From NCBI GenBank assembly GCA_019279435.1, contig JAAALK010000086.1:2356001-2420000 (forward strand): DNA of 64,000 nucleotides, in the 5' to 3' direction. Numbering within the stretch: the first letter of the stretch is position 1; each line of letters opens with the position of its first letter. The stretch is from Zizania palustris (lineage: Eukaryota; Streptophyta; Magnoliopsida; Poales; Poaceae). This document shows positions 32,531 through 45,039 of this stretch, piece by piece. The translations under genes and the position numbers were made by a program. The notes under the pieces are model-generated. The model had not been told where the DNA came from, did not search any database, and was given only the letters and a program-made list of their open reading frames with translations.

Positions 32531-34180
32531 AATACATTGGAAAGTGCCTATGTGAAATACACCCACATATAAATAGGTTTATATATATCGGAGTGAAGAA
32601 TTGAAACCCAAAATTGTTGGAAGTTTTTCATGTGCCTAAGCTTATTCATCCAACCTTTATCCATGATGCAAATTTATTGTTTTCACTACCAAGCATGCCA
32701 AACCGAATAAATATAGATAAGAAGCAATGATACACTATGCAACTCTATGATGCAATAGAAGAAATATTTCACCTGTCCAACATAAGTAAAGTACAACTAG
32801 CAACATTTTGTGCTATAGTATTTAAATCACAACAAATAAATTACCATAAGTAATCAACAATAAGCGATGAAAACAAAAGAGCTATTACCATAATAGAGTG
32901 CAAGACACCTTGAACACCTTGACAACTTTAGTGCCTACATCAAATCTGACTTCTTCGGTGCTGCTTAGAAGCTTCACATTAGCTGGTAGCAATTGCAAAA
33001 ATATAAAAACATGAGAAGCAACCTTGCACTACAACCTTCAAATTACTGCAAACAAATAGGTTCAACTAGTGTTGCAACCTATCATACCATCAACAAATTA
33101 TTGTTTTATAGAGAATAATACATAATACAAGATTAAAAGTTTATAACCACAAGCTATAAAAATAGAACACATAGTAAAAACTTTTAAACATCACAAAAAT
33201 AGAACCACTTATGCAGCATGCACCGAGAATGAAAATCCATGGATAGCATGAGCAACAGGGATTTACGATAAGGATTTTTGGACAAACAAAAAATGAATAA
33301 GAAAGTCATAACCTTTTAGAGCGGTGTTACAAATTGATAGAATAGAATGATTTTTTTACAACCAGATGTCATTATTGTATGTCATGGTACTAATCCATGG
33401 AGATAGTTCATCAACAATTCCATGTATTCTTCACTCAGAAAAAAAAAACTAAAATGTAGTCTCAAGTATACAGAAAAAGTGTATTCCACCGATCAACACT
33501 GCCATTTAGGTCATCGAATAAGAGACTACAATCTCTCAAATTATATATCTACAAGAGTCAGACCACAACTATGTGCATGCAATGCATACCTTGAGGTGGC
33601 GCGAGAAGAGGAAGCCTTCTTGCAAGCCAGAAAAGAAGGAGGGGTCGATGATAGACTAGATCGAGGTAGAAGAGTTTGCTACGTATGATATCTGGGGGAG
33701 GTTTGATGGTGGTATCTCGTAGAGGGACGCGGGAGCTAGTGGTTCTCTAGGGGTAGCGGTTCTAGCGGCCATCGACAAGGGGGTAGATCTTTATCGGCTC
33801 CTCCGATCGACAGCCTTTGGAACCATTGCTGGTAGGAGGGGCGACATTTTCTCAGGGGTGGGGGAGATGGCGGCGCAGGAGGGGGTGGAGAGGGGGACGG
33901 GAGAGGGTCGGGCCGACGGTGGCTTAGGGGGGCAAGGGAGCTACCAGCCGCCAACAGGGTGGGGGAGCGGGCGATGTGGGGTGTGAAGATAGAAATGGTG
34001 GCGTGGCTGGGGTGTGGGGGAGCAGTGGCAGTCGGCGGGGGAACCGTCGATCACCATCGGGGGAGAGATAGTAGTGTCCGTCAAGTGAGCCGGCGGCAGC
34101 CGACGAAATAGGGTTGCAGTAGCTTGGCGGCTGTGGAGGTGGGAGTGAGTGTCAGAGGTGAGACGGTGCCACGGCAAGTG
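32531..34180 (-). other. CACTA 5' region without recognised gene
   Basis: AT-rich intronic or leader-like sequence (32531-33600), then a GC-rich patch (33700-34180) whose long open frames are Pro/Ser low-complexity. I see no domain. Probably the leader of the minus-strand transposase gene. Confidence 0.4.
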
Positions 34181-34413
34181 AGTTAGGTTTTTTATTAAGT
34201 CACCAAACCATGCCTCAATTTTCCTTTAGCAATTTTTTTGCGCATATGAAAAATAGTTTTAGCGATAGATATACTGATGTTGATTAACAGATGATCTGGC
34301 CATATGGGTTAAGAGTATTAATGATAGATAGTCGGTACCGATAAATTTATTGATGTCAAATACCAATTTTTATCGACGTACATCTTTAGCTAAAATGATG
34401 TCAGGGTGTAGCG

Positions 34414-35930
34414 AATATATATGTCGCCTGTCAATGCGCAATCGATGAGCGATATGGACAAGTAGCTTAGATAGCTGCACGTAATCAGCAAACTGAGTAA
34501 GAGAGCGAGTGGGTGTGTGTATGTATGCACTCGATCCGGTCCTCGAATCACGCATGAAGAAATATGCAGCACACTGATGCTTACAGTGTGTGGTCTTGCA
34601 GTGCCATCATCGCATGCATGTTGTCACATATATATGTATCTGTATATGCATGCATGCATGCTGCATCATGTAGGCACATCCGCACATATATATTGGTTGA
34701 TAAATATCAATCGATTGGCCGGCGTCTTGACTAGCTAGCTAGTGAGTGAACAGCAGTTACTGAATGGCACATATGCAATCAATGCCATGCATGTTGAGTA
34801 TAGCGAGTACAGATCCAATAGTATAAATAGCCTTCTGCTCCCTTGCAGAATCTCCTGCGTGCCTCGTTCTCTTTCTTGCGTGCAATCCTGCATTGTTGTT
34901 TTCTTTTCTATGACGCCTTCTTCTCAGTCCTACACAGATTTAATTTCAAGATAAAAGTAATAAATTAGTCACGAGAGTTAAAAAAATAAAATACTCCATA
35001 TTATAAGAAAATATTGTTTTAAAATCATAGTTTAGAGGTATTGAAGAAATAAACTTTCGTAATTTAGATTAGAAGAATAAGTGTTACGTAAAGACATAAA
35101 AATAATTTTTTTCTATAGCAAAAGCTCAAGAGCTATAAGTATTTGCAACGGATAGAGTCATGCATAGAGTACATGCGTGCTGACATACAAAGAGATTTGC
35201 AGGCAGCAAGGCAGGCAGACCGTACACGGTTGCATGTGTATATATGCTGCATGCAGTGTAGTGGTGCAGGCAGGGGGGTTGCCATGAATTAGAGAGAGAA
35301 GCAGGCCGGCAGGCGGCAGGCAGGCAGGCAGCAGCTAGCACAAATCAAGGGCCACACAGGCGCCATCATGGTATGCATTCTCTCTCAGATGCATGCTGCA
35401 GCTGCAGCTGCAGCTAGCTACTTCGTCCTGTGAAAATGTAATTGTGCCTCCTCTCGATCGCATGCAAATCCATGTCGATCCCTGGCTGGCCTGCTTGCTA
35501 GCTAGATGCATGCATATATATATGGTGCTTTACATCCACGTACGAATCCATCATGATCATATGTGCGCCCAAGCAGCTGTGTTACTGTTAATTCAGAGAG
35601 ATGTTTACGCACATTAACTACTACGTACCGGCCGGGCAGGAGGCAGACGTGCATATATAAACGCACATTCTTCCATGCAAACGAATGAATGTTATAAATG
35701 ACGAGTGCTACTACGTACGGATCGTGTTAAGAATTTAAGAGGGACGAGGGATACATGCGTATATAATTCACTAGTCAGATGCATTTGTTTTGCTCTCGAG
35801 TTTTATTTTTCAACAGGATATTTGTGTAAAATTCATGTTTCTGTGTGATTTTTTAGAAATCTAAGGATTTTTATATAAAATTCGTACATCCACGTAAAAT
35901 AAAAAAATTAAAAAACTGAAATGCAAAAGT
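34414..35930. other. Low-copy-looking intergenic island
   Basis: Rich in GCATGC, CTAGCT and GATCGAT motifs and in GGCA/CATG microsatellites; no TE domain and no convincing ORF. A TATA box at 34822-34829 is followed by CT-rich sequence, so a noncoding transcript is possible. I looked for common miRNA sequences and saw none. Confidence 0.4.
34822..34829 (+). promoter_or_regulatory. Candidate pol II TATA box in the island
   Basis: TATAAATA in AGTATAAATAGCC, followed about 30 bp later by CTCCTGCGTGCCTCG and CTCTTTCTTGCG, a typical plant core promoter layout. No ORF is linked to it. Confidence 0.35.
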
Positions 35931-35984
35931 ATATTTTTTTCTTCTTTTTTATTTTTTTATTTTTCTTCTTTTTTCTTTTTCTTC

Positions 35985-36225
35985 ATTCCTGACGGTTGCA
36001 ACAGATGAGCGGCGGCGGTTGTGCGCGCCTCGTGATTTTTTTTTCTTCTTTTTTATTTTCCTTTTTTTCTTTTTCTTCATTCCTGGCGGTTTCAAAGATG
36101 AGCGGCGGCGGTTGCGCGCGCCTCGTGATTTTTTTCTTCTTTTTATTTTTCTTATTTTTTTTCTTTTTCTTTTTCTTCAATCCTGGCGTTTGCAACAGCG
36201 GCGTGCGGGCCTCGTTGTGCGCGGG
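35985..36225. repeat. Imperfect tandem repeat, about 92-100 bp units, 2.4 copies
   Basis: Each unit has TTCCTGGCGGTT, GATGAGCGGCGGCGGTTG, GCGCGCCTCGTGATTT and then a T/C-rich tract. Units start at about 35985, 36077 and 36178 (the last partial). Open frames here (Phe-rich or Lys-rich) are repeat artefacts. Confidence 0.75.
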
Positions 36226-38345
36226 TGGTTGCTAGCGGCGCGGGTGAGTTCGGCCGGTTTTCACAGGACACAAGTTTTGGCCGGTTTTTTATGGGATGTG
36301 AGAAAGACATGTACGTGGTTGTGGGCGGAGACGGAAACGACAGACGAAGTAGCTCCATATTAGTTAAGATTTCTCGTGCAATGATCGGGGATAACCTTAC
36401 CGTGTTCGGGTACGCAACCGAATGGCCACTAACCACAGTCCACTATGGGAAACGAACCACAGTCCACTACGAAAACTTCCGCACAAGTTCGTGGCCTATA
36501 TTATTTTAGGCTTGAAGATCGATTTATCAAATATTTTTGAAAAATACTCGATAAATAATTACACTCGATGAAAAGAATATTTCCGAGTATCTAATGGAAT
36601 GCACTTCGCAAATCCTATGACACTCGACAAAAAATGAAAAAAAATGTACTAAGGGATATCATGATGGAATGTTTGGGCGGCAAAAAAATTTCGGGTTCGC
36701 CAAGTTCACAACAAAAATTGTCGAAATGGAACAATAGTTTGGAAAATCTAGGTTGCGACACATCTTAGAGCTTAATGATTTTTTTAATTCTAAAAAAATA
36801 AAATAAAGTCTAAAAAATAAGAGACATGTTATGGTGTTCGCTGTAATATGATATGTAGATGTTGTGATAAAAAATTTAAAATGTTTGCAGAAAGTTGTCA
36901 CGTACGATGTTCAAGAACCGAATATTCTTCGAGAACAAATTTGGATTTAAAAAAGAATGGGTTGGGTTTGAAAGAAAATTAGAGGTTAAATATTCATTTG
37001 AACTTGCGACTTTTTCTACAATCAAAATATAGTGTATCTTCTCACATGAAAATTTTTGGTATTTTTCTAGGCAAGTTAACTATTTTTAATTCATTAATTA
37101 TATTTTTAGGATTTAAATTGAAACATGTCAAATTTGAACTGCAAATGCACGTAATAATAAACTAAATTATCCAAAAAAATATATTCATGTTTTGGAGTCT
37201 ATTTCTAAGTATTACCCACTAAAATAAAAAATGTATAACAAAATTTTTCAAGAAAAAAAATAAAAATCAAATGTGAAAAAATTTTAAAAAATAAAATTAT
37301 TAGTCGAGTGTTTGCACTCGGCAAACAAAAAATTTAGCCCCCGCCTATTTTTTTCCAGTACACCACGCTAATTTTTTTTTATTTTCTCACTTTTTTTCAT
37401 CACTCTTTATCCTTTAAATTCAAACCCCCTCACAACTCCTCTTCACTCTCACTATCTCCCACACCATGCCACTCCTCCCTCATCAACAACGACCTCTCCG
37501 GAGCTCCTCCTCCAACATCGGTGGCCAGCACTGGCCCCACGCCCCGGCACCACTCCCTGTCGTGCCCCGGCACCGCTCCCCATCGTGCCCCATCGTGTCT
37601 CTTTGGTGCACCACCCCACCACATCGCGTCATCGCCATGCTCCGTCATGCCCGGCGACGTTCTCTGCCATGCCCGCAACACCTCAATGTTTTTTCTATTT
37701 TCGTTTTTTTATTTGTCGAGGGCTAAAATTTGGACACTCAGTAACCATATGTCACACCAATGTTATCCTCTTTTTTGCGGAGTGCTAAATTTGACACTCG
37801 GCAAAGGTTTCACCAAGTGCCCGATAGAAAACAATCGACGAACCCTTATTGGTCGACAATGGGTTCACCGAGTAATGTTTGCTGAGTGCAACACTCAATG
37901 AATCCTTCCCCAAGTGTTTTAAGGGTTTGTGTGTGCCTACCAGTACCACAGAAATGGTCTTTAGTGATGCAACTTTAGTGACGGGTAAAAGACGCGCGTT
38001 AGTAATACACTTTTAGTGATGGGTTGTTTCACACGCGTCAATAATGCTGCATTATTAGTGATGGTTCACAATAGGACTCGTCACTACAGACAAGGCTGGC
38101 AAGGGAAAACCCGTCACTAAAGGTTGCCTCCTATAGTGACGGTCTATGTTGAGACCCTGTCACTAAAGATGGGGTACCACGTTAGTGAAGGTTGGTAGTA
38201 CCACCCGTCACTAAAGAATATTGTTATACCCACATCATCTGAAACCCTAAGGACAACTTTAGTGACATCCTTGTATGAATATTTGTGACTGATTATAAGT
38301 ATATAAGGACAAGTTCTCTTGAATTTTCCATGCATTTTGGATAGT

Positions 38346-38557
38346 CCGGGGATGTGCGGTCCGCGTAGCTGGACCACGTGGTCTCGTACGGTTCTAGAGA
38401 GAATTTCAGTGGTGTCTCCCTGTTGTTCTCCAGATACATAACCCTCTCGACCCAAAGTCGAGACGTATATTTGGATAACACTTGGGAGATGCTGCCGAAA
38501 TTCTCTTTGAAACCGTACGAGATCACATGGTCTAGCTACGCACGGGTCGCACATCCC
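38346..38557. repeat. Inverted repeat (arms about 95 bp) in the 3.6-kb CACTA
   Basis: GGATGTGCGGTCC...CTCGTACGG (from 38340) pairs imperfectly with CCGTACGAGATCACATGG...CGCACATCC (to 38556). The loop centre is around 38450 (CTCGACCCAAAGTCGAG). The transcript could fold into a long hairpin. The overlapping ORFs on both strands come from this symmetry. Confidence 0.7.
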
Positions 38558-38664
38558 TATATGGGATTTAGGACCTATCCTTGCCTATTAGTGTCCAAAG
38601 CTAGCATCACATGTTCCTTCATTTTTTGTAATGAAATAGTAAGCTCTCCCATCTCTTAATGTTT

Positions 38665-38743
38665 AGATGTATACCCATTCCTCTGTCATCTAGATGTATA
38701 CCCATTCCTCTGTCGTCTATATGTATACCCATTCCTCTGTCGG
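38665..38743 (+). repeat. 27-bp tandem repeat, 3 copies
   Basis: ATGTATACCCATTCCTCTGTC recurs three times with a 27-bp period, just upstream of the gene remnant. Confidence 0.88.
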
Positions 38744-41260
38744 GTCTTCTAGATCCACCGACGAGGTTGAGCTAGCAATCAAGAAGCCAAGGACACAAGA
38801 AAAGTGGCCAATGGACAAGATAACCGTCAATGAGATTGAAAGTGATGGCATGCCAAAAGATAAAGCGGCCTTGTAGCACCTGAGGAAGCTTGCATGAATC
38901 GTTGCACGAGAGAGGGTCCCGTTGACCCTGAGAAAGTTCAATGATCTCAGTCGAGAGAAGAATATTGTACTCTACAATGACGGGATCAATAATTACCTCG
39001 AGTTTCTAGAGACCTCAAAGGCGGCGACAGTAACGATTGTCATGAAGATGATATCCAAGCTATGACGTATTATAAAAGCAACCCTGTCAACAAGTTTGTT
39101 GCCAAAAACCTTGATCCCTTCACAAAGTACTCATTCCTGAAAAAGGAGGATTGGGACCAATTTTTCAAAATGAAGAGCTTAGGTGATTTCAAGGTAGAAA
39201 GCTCTACCAAGAAAGAGATATGATCTAGGAATAAGCTACCCCACAACCTTGGTTCAACTGGTTAAATGGGGATGAAAGATAAGTGGGCGGCCGAAGATGC
39301 CAAGATGGCTAGTTAGAGTAAAGAAAATCCATGGCAATAGTTTCTCGGTAGAGCGCAATCATTTCTAAGGGCCCGAGAGGGACTGACAGAGAGTGGTGAA
39401 GTGGCGTGGACCTCGAGCGAGGCAACGACAGTGGCAGAGAAGGTCAAAGATATGATGGTGCATACGTCGGAATGATCATTCACTACTGTGTGAGAGCACG
39501 ATGGTCTAACAATTGCTCTTGGAAACCTAGAGCACTATGGTCGCGTACGAGCGTCTCTAGCTTGCAAGGCCGGAAGCATGATTTCCTAGACAATGCTGAC
39601 ATGTACAAAAAGCAAAGAAGGTCCGGGGGAATTGATGTGGAGGTGCTTTTTACGAAGATCAAGAAGGATCTATACGTAGATATTACGACAAGCTTAACTC
39701 GACATGGTATTGTCCTTCCAGAACAAGCTACAGTAGATAGCCCTACTCGTGCTAGAAAGAGCAGCTGTGCATTAAGAGAGTTTAAGCAGTGATTGACTTG
39801 TAGTGGTTTGGATGACACCATCGACCGGCTAACTAAACCAACCACGTGCAAGCTTATCATAAAGCCCGTAGGGGTTTAGATTAAGGTGGCAAGATATGTG
39901 CTCTTTCCATATCAACATGAGATATACAACTTGCCGATAAGTGAGGGATTTGCAATGGTGTCTATTGATTTTGTGCACCCCAACGCGAAAGACATCCCAT
40001 TGCCTATTCCTTCGAATGACGAAATCGATCATCACCCTCCGCGCTTCCCTTCTCACAAGGGTATAGTGGAAATGGGTACATATTTTGGTCGATGTTGAGA
40101 TTGTTGTAAGCCAAGCTAGAACTCAGCCTTCTACTACAGAACCTCCAATTGCTTAGCCACCTATTGCTCAACCTCCAGCTACTCCACATATTATTGTTGT
40201 GCATGTTGCCACTGCACCTATCGAGAAAGGTGAAAATGTTGTCATTGTGCCGTCGTCAAATAAGCCAATTACTGTACACAAAAAAGGTTGGTGCCAAAAT
40301 GACTAAAAAGTGGTGAAGCCTAAGGTGGCATCAACCTGGACTCTTGCATATGCTAAGTATGAACAAGGAAAGAACATCCTGCCTCAAGATCAACTAATAA
40401 GGGGATGGTAAGCCTTAATGGACCTCCATGAATTATACCTCAATGGCTACAAAGAAAACAAAAATTCGGTTATAAAAACATACAAGAAACAAAATTTCCA
40501 GACCAGCGCCGGCTATTTTTTGTTTGCTTCAACGATCTATATGATATTTTTAACTTGGACGCTCTCGACATCAGTTTGTTGTGGTGCTGGACATTGTAAG
40601 TTACTTAACCTATATTTTTTATTAAAGTCGACACGTCATTATGTGATATTAACTGCTCTTTTATATGTGCCGAATAATGTGGCAAAGAAAGCAAGAAACA
40701 AGTATTCAAATATCTAGATCCACATATGTTAGCAATGTCAACAATCGAGAGCGATAGGAAGTCGTGCGTCAACTACCTATGTAAGTTACTCGATACATGC
40801 ATCTTAAGAGAGCAATATATAATGGTCATACACTACTTGAATGGACATTATGTCTACTACTCATCGCCTCAAGTGGAAGATTGTATGGTACATTGACTGG
40901 GCAAGACCAAAGGGACTGACTGGTGAGCGCATCGAGAGGGACTTCTCGATAGTCAAAAGTTTAGCCTATTCTTTTTTACCTCAATCTTGTTCTACCTCAT
41001 TAATTACAGAGCTTTCGAATCCATTGCCCGTCTCAATAAACCAAAAGCAATAGAACACATACAATTGGTTCATAAACCACAATGCCTGTAAATCTCTAAA
41101 TGTTTACCCTTTCAAATTTAATGTGTCATCCAAACTAATCGTGTATTTCCATAATAGTGCTACATTCAACCTCCTGAAAACCAATGTGGATTTTATGTTG
41201 CACACCATATGATGCTGGCCCTAAAGATAGCGGATCTTAAATCACTCGGTGTAAGATATA
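38744..41260 (+). pseudogene. CACTA second gene remnant with Ulp1-like (C48) protease domain
   Basis: Fragments in several frames: an N-terminal part (about 38744-39060, VARERVPLTLRKFNDL), a coiled segment (about 39540-39680), a region with GFAMVSIDFVHPNAKDIPLPIP (about 39948-40010) seen in grass CACTA second genes, and a C-terminal Ulp1-type segment (about 40720-41250). That segment has a His-containing LNGHYVYY and the Cys box QPPENQCGFYVAHHM. Ulp1 proteases cleave SUMO. Several stops and shifts; dead as it stands. Confidence 0.6.
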
Positions 41261-41607
41261 TTATCATGTGCTTTGTTCTCTTGTTTCATTTACTTTTCAC
41301 TTATGTAACACATCGACTGATGTCAAAAACTAAATTTATAAGAATTCAACCTATTTGAAGACAGTCTTAGTGAGACTGAGTTGTTGGATATTCGTTCACG
41401 ACTAGCGGTATTCCTAGTGGAACAAGTCTTCAAAAGAATGTGCTTTTCTTTAGTAATTAGTGTTTATCCATCGCTAATCCTAAGGCTTTACTGACGCGAT
41501 AAGGGTGACAGGATACATGCACATCATTAATATATATTATGACTCATCACTAATGTATGTTTCTGTGGTAGTGTATGACACTCGGCGAATCTTGTTTTTC
41601 CTTAGTG

Positions 41608-41909
41608 GTCAGTAGGCATTTGAATTCAAAACTTTCAACCAAACCAGTTATTATTGTTCGGTTTGGTTATCTCTCGGTTTGAAGTAGTAACCCCCGGTTA
41701 TTACCAACCAACGCCGGTTTATATCTGAATTGGTATTTGGTAACTTGTTGCTACAAGCAAGGTTTGTTTTCATTCTATATTATAATAAACTATCTTATAC
41801 GTCCTAAAGGAAAATAAAGATCGAGATTGGATTATTTGGCTCGTTTATTGTAATCTTAAGTCCAGATTACTATAATCTTTTAAGTTTTTCACTTTATTTT
41901 AAGTTAGTA
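41608..41909. other. Intergenic sequence
   Basis: Contains short CGGTTTGGTT/CCGGTTATTACC repeats (41636-41735). No gene or element recognised. Confidence 0.35.
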
Positions 41910-42160
41910 CTCCCTCCAATATATATTACAAGTCTGTTTAACTATTTTAGATATAAGTCAAACTTCTCTAATTTAACCTATTATATAGAAACATATAGCA
42001 ACAACTATAACATCAAAACTATTTTATTAAATCCAACATAAAAATATATCTTAATTTATTAGGTATTGTATATGTTAATATTTTTTTTAATTTTGATTAG
42101 AGTGAAAGAATTTGAATTTTAAAAAGTAAAATATTGACTTATAATATGAAATAAAGGGAG
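41910..42160. mobile_element. Stowaway-like MITE
   Basis: Begins CTCCCTCC after TA and ends AAAGGGAG; AT-rich interior of about 250 bp. CTCCCTCC...GGAGGGAG ends with a TA target are the Stowaway (Tc1/mariner) signature; the right TA has mutated to CA. Confidence 0.65.
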
Positions 42161-42774
42161 CAGAACAAAAAATCTAACTGGCCATCCCAATAATCTATGA
42201 TGGTTGCAATGCATTTTTGATTTTGTTTAAGCTAACGTGTATATTTCTATATATCCCAATTAATCCCGTATGTTTTACAGTTAGCTTATAGTTTATATCT
42301 ACATGCATGGATGGATGGATGGTGAATAGATTTAGATCCAACATGTAGGATCGATTTGCCAATACCATCAACCTGGGGTACTCTTTTGCTTAAAACTAGC
42401 AGCTTGCTTTACATATATGTAGGACTCAAAAAACGTCAAAAGGCCATGGAACTGGATCCAACATACTTACCTAATCCTCTCAGGAGTTTAAGAACATGTT
42501 TGCAATGCATGGCCGGGTGTATGTTCTTGCTGTGCGTGGCACCATGTGTCCAGGACTCGTACGCAGTATTTCAGACACACACATGCACACACACACACAT
42601 AGAGAGAAAGAGTAATAACTCCAAGTGGAGGCCATGAATCAGAAAAGCAAAAAAGCTATGCACCGATCGATCAAGAGCCCACTGTCTATAATTTCAGCAA
42701 AGCTAGGAGCCATCTGGGCAACGCTTGCATGATGATGAGAATGGACTAATGGCGCATGGAGCTGGCGAGTGCCG

Positions 42775-42777
<3 letters not shown>

Positions 42778-42830
<53 letters not shown>
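42778..42830. repeat. (CT)n microsatellite, 53 bp uninterrupted
   Basis: About 26 perfect CT repeats, followed by GATTTCTCTCTCGAGATCTC. Confidence 0.98.
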
Positions 42831-42833
<3 letters not shown>

Positions 42834-43821
42834 TTCTCTCTCGAGATCTCATATCTGTGCATGCATCATGTACATGTAGATAGGTGAAGCAACAGTACAG
42901 GACTAGTGGCTTTGATGTAGCTAGAGATCACATATATATGATCAGACAGAGCATCGAGCCATGCATGCATGCTAGCTCTCTTTCTCTTGATCGATCGGTC
43001 TCTCTGGCTCGCTGCTGCATGCATGCATGCATGTGTAATGTAATAATTAATGTATACATGCTAGCTAGCTCATGCTAGCTAGCTGCTTCTGAAAAATGGT
43101 GGAGTGTCGTCTTTGCATGGAGTGGAGCGTAGACTGGATGGATCGAGCAATCGAGCTAGAGGATTGCATGCCATACATGATATGATTCCAGCAGTGGGGC
43201 GCCACCAAAAGACACTGACATGAAAGGACGATCAATGCAAGAGCTGATGATGAGCTAGCTACCTCTCGCCATTGTAGTATAAAGAGGTTTTCGATTGGCT
43301 AGAGCTTTGGATACTTCTCATTAGATAGCTCCTTATATGTTAGTGTTGAGGTAGCAAGCAAAACCACAAATTAGCCCGCACTAAAAATACGATTGAAAAT
43401 AGTCTAATGTAATACCTGTTTAATTACCAGACTGTCTTAAAGAATTTCAGTGGCATGTGTCAAACTCTAAATAAGCCAGGCATGTGCTTAACCTTTGATG
43501 CCAACAAGAATTAACGTTCACGTACGCCATGGAATTAACGCATGAATTTCACCCTAATAATCAATAAACTCGTTTGCTGTGAAACTGATCAGGAAAAACC
43601 TCGCATTTGTTACAAAAAAACACGGCCTCAAATAGTTAAATGTTATCATCGGATGCGCAGCAACCTATGTTTCTGTAGCTAGCACACCAGTTGCCGAGAT
43701 AGATGAGAGAGACATGGCTAGACTCTCGTCAGAGATGTAAGGCGAAGGCAGCAAAGTTTGTGGGAATGAATGGAAAAGCGGACGCATGGATGCATCTGCT
43801 CGCAAGGACAACGCATTGATA

Positions 43822-43874
43822 TATCGATGGATGGATGGATGGATGGATGGAGATGGATCGATCGCGCGCGCGCG
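43822..43874. repeat. (GATG)n and (CG)n microsatellites
   Basis: TCGATGGATGGATGGATGG is followed by GATCGATCGCGCGCGCGCG. Confidence 0.9.
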
Positions 43875-44990
43875 GGAGGAAGAAGACGAGGGAGAAGGAC
43901 AAAACTGGGAGATCGATCGATCCATAATATCATCTAGGCTGAAAGCTAGCTAGCAGGCTCGAAGTATGGATGGATCGATCGACGATCGATCGATGCATGC
44001 AGAATTGCAGACCATCATCGATGGAGGAGCTAGCTAGCTGTAGCTAGTACAGTAGTATTACTCCTTGCATATTTGTATATGTTGGTAAAGGGTGAAAAAA
44101 AAGGTGGTACGCACGACGCAGGGCTGGCTGCTGAATAGGAAGGACATGCGTGTTTATATGTATACATACATATACATATATCTTGACATAATAACATATA
44201 GTGTCGATATTACAATTCTAGATATATCTATGCTTAATTTAAAGTTTATATAAGTTTATATGATAAAATTGAGCGATTTATTTTTTATTTTAAAATAAAA
44301 ATCATATGATTCAACTAAATATATTGAATCTGCCTACAACTCCAAATCCAGTATTTTGAGCTAGAATTGACCCTAAAAAATTTCAGATGTACATTTTGAG
44401 CTAAATATCTCTCTTACTTGACCAAATTTAAATAAAAATATATTGATTTCTATAATATCAAATAAATGTACTATTAAAATATGTTTCATGATGGACTTAA
44501 TCAAATTAATTAGATATTGTATTTATTAATATATTTACATATACAATAAATCAAAGTTAGATAGTTTGACCTATATTGAAAACTTATTAAGGAACTAATA
44601 ATATAAAAAGAAAAAAGTAATATAAACTAACAATCAAAATTAGATTGCAGACTCTGTACGACTTTACCAAAGTAAAACTCGTATTGTATTTTGAGAGAGA
44701 GAGGATTATAGTTCGAGTAGGAGTAGCAGACTAGCAGGTGCGTGTGTACTGTAGTCTACTACTCCGGGGCAATCAAATGAAGGAAGCCAGCTGCCGTACA
44801 GTGCTAGGCCGGGGCGTGCGTATCTTCCCTCTTCTGCTGCGGCTAAGGTAAAAAAAAATTGGTGCCGGGGTCGCACAGGCGATGGAACGAGGATCCCCGC
44901 TGATTGAAGCCACGTACCTGCCTTTTCGATCAACGGTCTCCACAGACGATGGTACATAGGCTCTAGAAGAGAACAGACATTCCAGGGGGC

Positions 44991-44993
44991 AAG
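44991..44993. repeat. Target-site duplication (AAG) of CACTA E, left copy
   Basis: AAG before CACTACTAC is matched by AAG at 56372-56374, the 3-bp duplication expected of CACTA elements. Confidence 0.85.
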
Positions 44994-45039
44994 CACTACT
45001 ACAAAACAACGCAATATCGGTCGGCAAAAACGATCTGTA

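Larger units (their letters stand above)
28294..34413 (-). mobile_element. Decayed CACTA (En/Spm) transposon, minus-strand genes
   Basis: Putative ends are GACTACACC at 28294 and GGGTGTAGCG ending at 34413, both one change from CACTACACC/GGTGTAGTG. No matching 3-bp TSD is visible, so the limits are tentative. Inside, minus-strand remnants of the TNP2 transposase (about 31700-32530) and the second CACTA gene (about 29383-31120) confirm the class. A solo LTR (29475-30031) is inserted in it. A GC-rich stretch at 33700-34180 probably corresponds to the 5' leader. Confidence 0.6.
37941..41573 (+). mobile_element. CACTA element of 3.6 kb, nested, non-autonomous
   Basis: Left end CAGTACCACAGAAA (one change from CACTACCACAGAAA) and right end TTTCTGTGGTAGTG are inverted repeats. 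The flanking triplets are TAC and TAT. Subterminal repeats TTTAGTGACGGGT and CCGTCACTAAAG are packed in 37960-38220, with relatives at 41450-41560. It carries only the second CACTA gene remnant; TNP2 is missing, so it would need help in trans. Confidence 0.82.
36500..41607. mobile_element. R1 / CACTCGGC-type CACTA remnant, interrupted
   Basis: 36500-37940 contains R1 sequence with CACTCG(A/G)(C/T) motifs and, near its right side, GACACTCGGCAAAGG and GCCGAGTG-like repeats. After the inserted element it resumes at 41574 with TGACACTCGGCGAATCTTG and ends CCTTAGTG at 41607, whose complement begins CACTAAGG, a CACTA-type end. The left end is not identified. No transposase remains. Confidence 0.5.
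42161..44993. other. Low-copy-looking intergenic island rich in microsatellites
   Basis: Contains (CT)n, CATG, GATG, GATC, CG and CA microsatellites and many CTAGCTAGCT motifs; 44340-44600 resembles a decayed Stowaway interior. No ORF with a recognisable domain, no tRNA or rRNA, and none of the common conserved miRNAs by eye. Confidence 0.4.

Noticed and set aside
33736..34177. Minus-strand Pro-rich ORFs as a host gene
   Set aside because: Simple-composition GC-rich stretch upstream of a CACTA transposase remnant; more likely its leader.
35983..36363. Phe-rich and Lys-rich ORFs, possible membrane proteins
   Set aside because: They are translations of T/C-rich tandem repeats and overlap on both strands.
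37466..37901. Pro/His-rich ORFs in the R1 remnant
   Set aside because: Low-complexity GC-rich DNA, no start context or domain, inside a CACTA-type remnant.
42161..44993. Conserved microRNA genes in the microsatellite-rich island
   Set aside because: I compared by eye with common plant miRNAs (156, 159, 160, 164, 166, 167, 169, 172, 319, 390, 393-399, 408, 528 and others) and found no match.
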